Shown: positions 57,498 to 64,000 of the stretch, one piece after another
Layout: the number at the start of each line of letters is the position of its first letter
How positions within the stretch are numbered: the stretch's first letter is position 1
DNA from: Pogonophryne albipinna
Taxonomy: Eukaryota > Chordata > Actinopteri > Perciformes > Artedidraconidae
NCBI GenBank assembly: GCA_028583405.1
Contig: CM053261.1
Span: 14,748,783-14,812,782, forward strand
Length of the DNA: 64,000 bases
Direction of reading: 5' to 3'
Program-made: the position numbers and the translations under genes
The notes under the pieces: generated by a model
Database searches by the model: none
Told to the model about the DNA's origin: nothing
The model's input: only the letters and a program-made list of their open reading frames with translations

Positions 57498-58432
57498 AAT
57501 CCTCAAGTTCAGTGGGTTCACACATTACGTTTTTTTTCTCTGCTCCAAGAGGAAATTTGAGGGAAAGTGGCTAAGGAAAAAACACTCTTGTAAGGCACTA
57601 TTCTTTCACTTGCTTGGTTTTATAGATGATGTGTGAATGACATTTGAAACATTCCTGTACAGTGAATGAATGCAGTAATGTGTGTGTGCCATTTGCAGCT
57701 GTGCTTTTAAAACTGCAAAAAAAAGTGTAAATTATTAAAAATGTTTTCCTTTTCCAAAATTGTTAACTTTTTCTATAGTAAATCATTATGTGATGCATTA
57801 GTTAAATATCAATTCTCTTTTGGTTTGAAAAAAACATCTATATGAATTACTCATCATATTAAAAAAAAGCTTAACATTTGATCTGATATCTTTACTTGGT
57901 ATAGTAAAAAGTGATTTGATTTAATTTATGCAAATACATATATCCTAAACTTGGGGACATGTGGCAGCACAAACCTTGGTCCAAAACAAATTCGTAGATT
58001 TGAATAACAAGAGGATTATCATTAAGAATAATATAATACATTAACATTATTGTTATAATAGATTATAATTAAATGCTGGAGAACTGCCTGAACCTATCCA
58101 CAGAATACAGTTTGTGCTGGTGTTCATTTTTTTCAGTTAATCCTCTCATTCTCTTTCTCAAATTACATTTCTGTTTATCCTCAAACTACCTCCTTTCTCC
58201 GCCCCTGTTGAACTGTGTCTCTCTGTCTATGTTGACAATTATCAATCCAAACAATTGTACAGTGGACTCTTTTTAAAACAAACAGAACACAAGCTTCAAA
58301 TTAACAAAAAAATCACAAGCTTTATATTTCCTGTAGGCTGCTAAACCTGCAAGGGGCCTCTTCTGTTAAACCGTCAGCACTCAACCCTCCACTCCCCACA
58401 CTGAGCCTCCACAACGTCATCCTCCCTTCTTC

Positions 58433-58636
<204 letters not shown>

Positions 58637-58710
58637 ATGTATACATCACTTCAGGGGACATTACATTGACTTACATGCATTTCCTGGAGACTTACCATAA
58701 CCAACACATG

Positions 58711-58770
58711 CCTAACCCTACCCCTTACCCTTACCCTTACCCTTAACCTTACCCTTACCCTAATCCTAAT
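58711..58770. repeat. degenerate telomere-like (CCCTTA)n/(CCCTAA)n tract
   Basis: CCTAACCCTA is followed by several CCCTTA units and CCTTACCCTAATCC. It lies 75 bp after the long CA tract, linked by a GGGGACATTACATTGACTTA segment that resembles a common fish repeat. Confidence 0.8.
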
Positions 58771-61700
58771 TCATCCTGTTGCGAATCATCGTCCAAGTTT
58801 TTCTAATCAGATAAGGGGACATCCCTTTGGACAGCCCTCCTGAGGCACTGTGCTGGCAGAAAGATACATCATTCATTTCTGTTTTTTTAATTGTGTTGTT
58901 TGAGAGATGAGTCTAAAATAAGAATATTAATGAGAAAATGAAACTGTATTGATGCCCCTAGGAGGAAATTCAGTTTTTTCCCTTTTTTAAAAAATAGATT
59001 GAAATGGAAACTATTTTGGCCTTATGCGATTAACTCAATTTGAACTATCTTCATGCAAATACATTGAAAGTGTTGTGTAAAAAGTACTTGTTGCATTTAT
59101 CTTGCTGTAAATGAGTAAATAAATACAAATCATAGATTAAAAAAAATGCAAAACAACAGCGGTGCAGACAGCACTCCAAAGTCAAGTAAGTGTTGAAGCT
59201 CAGATGTCTTCAAAATGTAATGTTCTCTCATGCTAAAGAATGCCACTGTCATCATCTTCTGATAAACATAACAAATGATACCATATTTGTTCTTGAGACA
59301 ACAATATACAGTACATGTTTTTCTGTTGACTTCTGCTCTATATTGAACAGATGTTTCTTGCGTTTTATGCTTGATTAGCTTGACTGAAAGGTACAGCTGT
59401 GTATCATCTGCATAACAACAGAACATGTTGATGATGAATGATGCTACTGTAGAAGAGGTTAGGATCCGATATTTGAAACTCAATTAAGTCATGGATTGAA
59501 TGAAAACATAGTAAATGTTGCAGATGCAAAATAAAGGGAATTCCTAACCTTGTTGTAATCTCCCTCTTATTATGAATGATGGGGTCTTATCGCCAGGGCC
59601 CCCAATTCTACCTTATTCAGCACCATGTAATACATGTATTTGTTTACTTGAAATGTCTCTCCTGATTGAAAAGGTGAATCTGCAGTAACACATTGATAAT
59701 GAAACAGAACGTTGTATTGTGCAAGCAATCCCACATTTTTCCTCTTTTAATATTATTGTATTGAACAATTATCCACGTTCAACAGCCTCATCTGACTTCT
59801 GCTAGTTATATTCAGTGGTCAATGCAACTGGACCTTCAAATGACCTGCTGTTTGTAAAATAGACATTGGTTCAGGTGTGGTGGTTTGTCATCAACTAATG
59901 GCCCCTCGGGTCCATGTCTTCCATTTTGATGTGACCCGTGTGTGGTCTGTTTTTACTGCCCCCGGCTCCTTTTTACTGTGGCTCAGTCTCCTCCTAGGTC
60001 TGTACTTAGCACTAAGAATAGACGTATGTGTGATGACAGGCCGTTGGCTGTGGTGCTGCGCTGTATTGACTAGGTGATGTGCACTGACATCGTCCACCTG
60101 CTCTACCACAAGACTAGTGGCGGCTGATGGTCTGATGGCTTCAGTTGACTCTGTGATGTGTGTGGCTAGCAAGTGTTGCTCGTCTCTAATCTGCCTTTAG
60201 CCGCAGTTTTGTCTTTGCTTACTGCAAGTAAGTAAGCAGAGCCTTGTCGCTTAAGAAATACAACAAAAATGGGACAATAAATAACATTAGGATTAGTAAA
60301 GATTGTTGGGTGGCTACAAAGGTTCTGATTCTTGTGTGTTGTTGCCAACAAAGCCAAATGTGTCATAATTTTAGCTAAAGAAAAAATCCAGCAGTAGCCA
60401 TTGGTTTTCTCCTGCTTATTATCACAAAGAGCCATTGGATAACAACTAAATATGTATTTCTATCATTGTGTGTGTTTGCAATGTTCTGAATCACAATGTG
60501 AGACTTATCCATTCCAATAAATGCTTAAATACAATTGAAATTGATTTGTTAGCTAGACTGGATTCATCAAGTCCAGACCACCAGGATTTGTGATAATGCT
60601 TCATGTCATAACAGTAACACACATAGATCACATAATTATACTTATGAATGATGGGGAAAACAATGCCCCACAACACACAGTGATGAATGGAAAGGGAAGG
60701 GGCAGCAGTCTCATCTTGTCTTAATAACAATTCCAGGATGAATCCATACATGGGAGTGAGAGGTTCCATGAACACACAGTCCACATCTACAGTACAATAA
60801 GGGACACAGAAGGAGTGTTATGGCTACTGAGAGATGGAGAGACAAACAAATCATACCATGCTAAAGTCTAGACCTATGGCGAAGAGGGAGATACTTACAA
60901 TGGGTGTGTGAGGATGAAAAATGGAAAAGGAAGCAAAAAGGGAAAAGGAATGCAGAAAGCCCTTGGCCCCCTGCCTGCAATCTGCAATCTGCTGATGGCG
61001 AGCCTCGTGACGAGGAGGTGCACAGCGTCCATTTTTAGCGATGAGGTCATCTTTAATTAACAAAACAAAGAGAGTCAGCTGTGTCACTCCAATCTGTTAT
61101 CTGCACCCATGCTCAAGGACACCGTTTATCTCCATATAATTCAATCTGTTTGAATGAGGGCTTATCGACGCATTGGGGGGCATTCTTGGTCTCAACCAAT
61201 AATGGAGCTGTTACATGTACAGGGGTAAGGGATACCGCTGATCTCAGAAGAGAAGGGGGGACATGAGGAGTGGAGAGGTATTTTACAGAAGAAGAGAGTA
61301 ATACAGAGGAAGATCCACATGTCATATATCCTAATAAGCTGTGAGCTGGAAGGAGGGAATTGGAACTAATAAAATGCCAAAGATCAATGGCTAATTTGTT
61401 GCAGTGGCAGCATGAGGTGACATCATTGCTGTGTAACCCTCTGCTGTTCTCTGCGTCTCAATAGCACTCCTCCATATGTTGATTACTGTTTTCTTACATC
61501 TTTTATTTTATTTCTGCCTGTTTTTTCTCGTCCTTTATTTACAGTGTCCTACAACATTTTCACAACATCTCTATATGTTTTTCTTCTCCTTCTCTTCCCT
61601 TTGATTGATTGTTCTCCATACCACACAATCAGGTATCATAGAGCAGTGACTGAACAAAGAGACTAACAGGTTTTTAATTACCGCTAAGTGTGTGCATTTG

Positions 61701-64000
61701 TGCGAGAGTTGTGGGAAGCACAGTGGCTGGCTGATGAGCGCATTCACAAAAAAGTGTCACCTCAGCATAATGCATTTTAAGGACAAGCCACGCAAATTGG
61801 CAGCCGACGAGAGAATAGAGGGATTGTAAAAATGCGATAATGGAAACCACAGGCATTCTGAATTCAGCAAATAAGGGACTTTAGGTTAACCTTTAAATTA
61901 GACAAATGTTATCAAATTTTTGGCGCCTTCAATTTCTTCCCCATGGGAACTCCTAGTAGTTAGACAGGAAAAAGGGCTTAAGGATGTCTGACATTATAGT
62001 GTAGGTAAGCCACTAATTATTCCCATACAGTCAAAATACACTCTTTCTTCCTTTTGTAAGCAATCTGAAGTTATGGCCACTGTATAGAGTGTTCACAAAG
62101 TAGAAGTTTCAATGGAAAAGATTGACTACCTGACTTTGGTATGTTTAAGTGAGACCAGGTGAGGTTCTTATTGTTGGCCCAGTTACAAATGCCAAATCAA
62201 AATATCCTTAGAGGGTCGTTTTGGTAAGCTGATCGCAGGTTCAAAGCACAGATTAAAATGACATTCAATGCCACTAAAAAAGAACTTTAAGTTACAAAAG
62301 CTTTTTTTTTCTTGCTTTGTCACTGCATATATTAAAGATAGATGTTTTCTAAATGTGTCCATTTAATGCTCTTATCAGATTTCTTAATATCATCTGTGAT
62401 CCTCAATATCTTCTTACATATCACAGCTGGTTTGACCTACTGCTGTAGAGGAATGCTGAGCCCCACACAAATATATCGCCTGGCTTCTGGGTCTCTGCGA
62501 ATGCTGTCTTTGCCTTGGTGTGCCATCTAGAGGCCTGTGTGAAGCTCAGTGAAGCTGATCACTCATATTCAACACTGGATGAAAAGGAGATTGTACAATT
62601 AACTTAACAAGCTACAGAGACGCTAACAGATGGAATGATAACCCATACAAATTGACTAACTTCTGAATTGTTACAGAAAAATAAAAATGCAATGTTAAAA
62701 ATAATAAATGTAGTAGCAATACATGACACTAAATTAACTGAAACCACTGTCGCCAATGAACAGTAGTGATTACAATGGAGTCATTAACAACCATAAACCC
62801 TTCTATTTGACATTTGTATTAGATATGGCTGTAAATTACACTTTGTTAAGAGATAAAGTTTCCATGAAATTATGCTTTTCCTTATTCTTGGTAACTTAGT
62901 CGAATCATATCTGCATGCCAACATCCATAAGGGATTCATTTTACTTTTACTCCAGGAGTAAAAACGAAGGGAGGGAGTGTATTGTTTCCTTTAAATGTAT
63001 TCCTGTTTCACAATGTAAGTGACCTCTAACAGGGCCTACAAGCTTAATTATCTCTTCTGCAAAGCAGGTCACCAAAATTAATATATGAATTTGACTGCCA
63101 GTCAGGATGAGTTATCATGTTTGGAGACTCTGTATGGCCATTACTGTAAATCTCACCTTTGCATCTGCTTTTTGTCAGCCCTCGAATACACCCTATTGAG
63201 ACAATTAATTGCGATCTGGGATGACCTCATTTCCACCTACACTTCATCTCAGTGAGTCACAGCTCCTCTTGCCTTCCTGGCCTTGTAGGAACAGGTGATC
63301 CCTCTCTGTCTGCTCCATCTGTACATCTGGCACTAGCTGCATTCAGACTGCTTCTCTGCTCCACTGACGCGGCGGCTGTTCTCGACTCCCTGCATCAATT
63401 GCTTCCTGTGCGCATGCTGACAAGCTATGTTGAGCACACAGCCTCTGTGAGCTAACAGCAGGTGTGTATCTGCTATGGCAACAGAGTTCTTGGGAACCCC
63501 CTATCAAATGAAAATTGGTTTGTGTTTTCATCCCGCAAGCAGGACACTTTTCCTTACATTTAAGTACAGTAACATATTATATTTGTTAGTCTGCTCAGTT
63601 CAGTAGATTTCTGTGAAGAAATGTTGTCTGACTTTTTATGGTAAATGCACGTTCCTGTGAAGAGATCCCTCGCCACTTACTTCCCCAAACAATATGGCTT
63701 TATTGCCCTCCCTTTCTCTTTTTAAGGGTCTGTTTTATCTATTAAGTAGAGCGGTTGATGTCACAGTGTCCCCACCTTCAACTTTGCTGCAAGGATGGGT
63801 CGATTGTTCTGAACCGAGATGATCACAGCCTCTCCATGGACCTGCCCTGGCTGCCATCTTTTTAAGTGCATGTTTGTTGGTGTGTTCGTGATTGCTGAGC
63901 GTGTATGTCTTAAATCTTGTGTGCCTAACTCCCTGCGGGCCTACTACATTGACAATGAACAGTGTGTGCTGAACAATGCTTGAGTCCCTTCAGAGACTAG

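Noticed and set aside
60851..61087. Possible further astn2 exon on the minus strand
   Set aside because: The translation (KDDLIAKNGRC...) does not resemble astrotactin and no phase-1 donor fits the 52421 exon.

Overview
The window is vertebrate nuclear DNA and almost certainly from a teleost fish. Short exons with GT/AG borders sit in AT-rich introns, the DNA transposons are of teleost type, and (CA)n microsatellites are abundant. There are no operons, ribosome-binding sites or long bacterial-type ORFs. The two genes recognised are the 3' halves of neighbours that sit tail to tail.

Positions 204-30991 (+) hold the last 12 coding exons seen here of a pappalysin gene, best matched to pappa (PAPP-A, pappalysin-1). 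Joined, they give 588 residues plus a stop, and every splice phase agrees. The encoded part is the region just upstream of the sushi modules, five sushi/CCP modules, the C-terminal Lin12-Notch repeat and a short polar tail. The metalloprotease domain lies upstream of the window. A long 3' UTR probably follows; a good distal poly(A) signal lies at 36739.

Positions 40178-52421 (-) hold the last four coding exons of an astrotactin gene. It is called astn2 because it lies beside pappa; the paralogous pair is pappa2/astn1. They encode the end of the fibronectin-III region and the C-terminal annexin-like domain. No further astrotactin exon was found between 52.4 kb and the window end, so that stretch is read as one large intron.

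The rest is repeats and unassigned DNA. A three-transposon nest fills most of intron 6 of pappa (11933-14046): a TTAA-flanked piggyBac-like element holds a hAT element with a perfect 8-bp target duplication and a Harbinger-like element that still carries part of a Myb/SANT-like reading frame. Another terminal-inverted-repeat element lies at about 28358-29456. LINE/SINE 3' tails, very long (CA)n tracts, two telomere-like tracts and a decayed 'TTTTCGACATACTATAC' minisatellite (37961-38672) complete the picture.

The most unusual observations are: two decayed, in-register copies of the end of pappa exon 4 in the following intron, one with an intact donor and the same reading frame; two in-frame donors 30 bp apart at exon 7; a splice acceptor made from a CA microsatellite; and a CCP2 module that lacks the extra cysteine pair found in its four sister modules. 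No CRISPR array, tRNA, rRNA or wholly new multi-gene system is supported.
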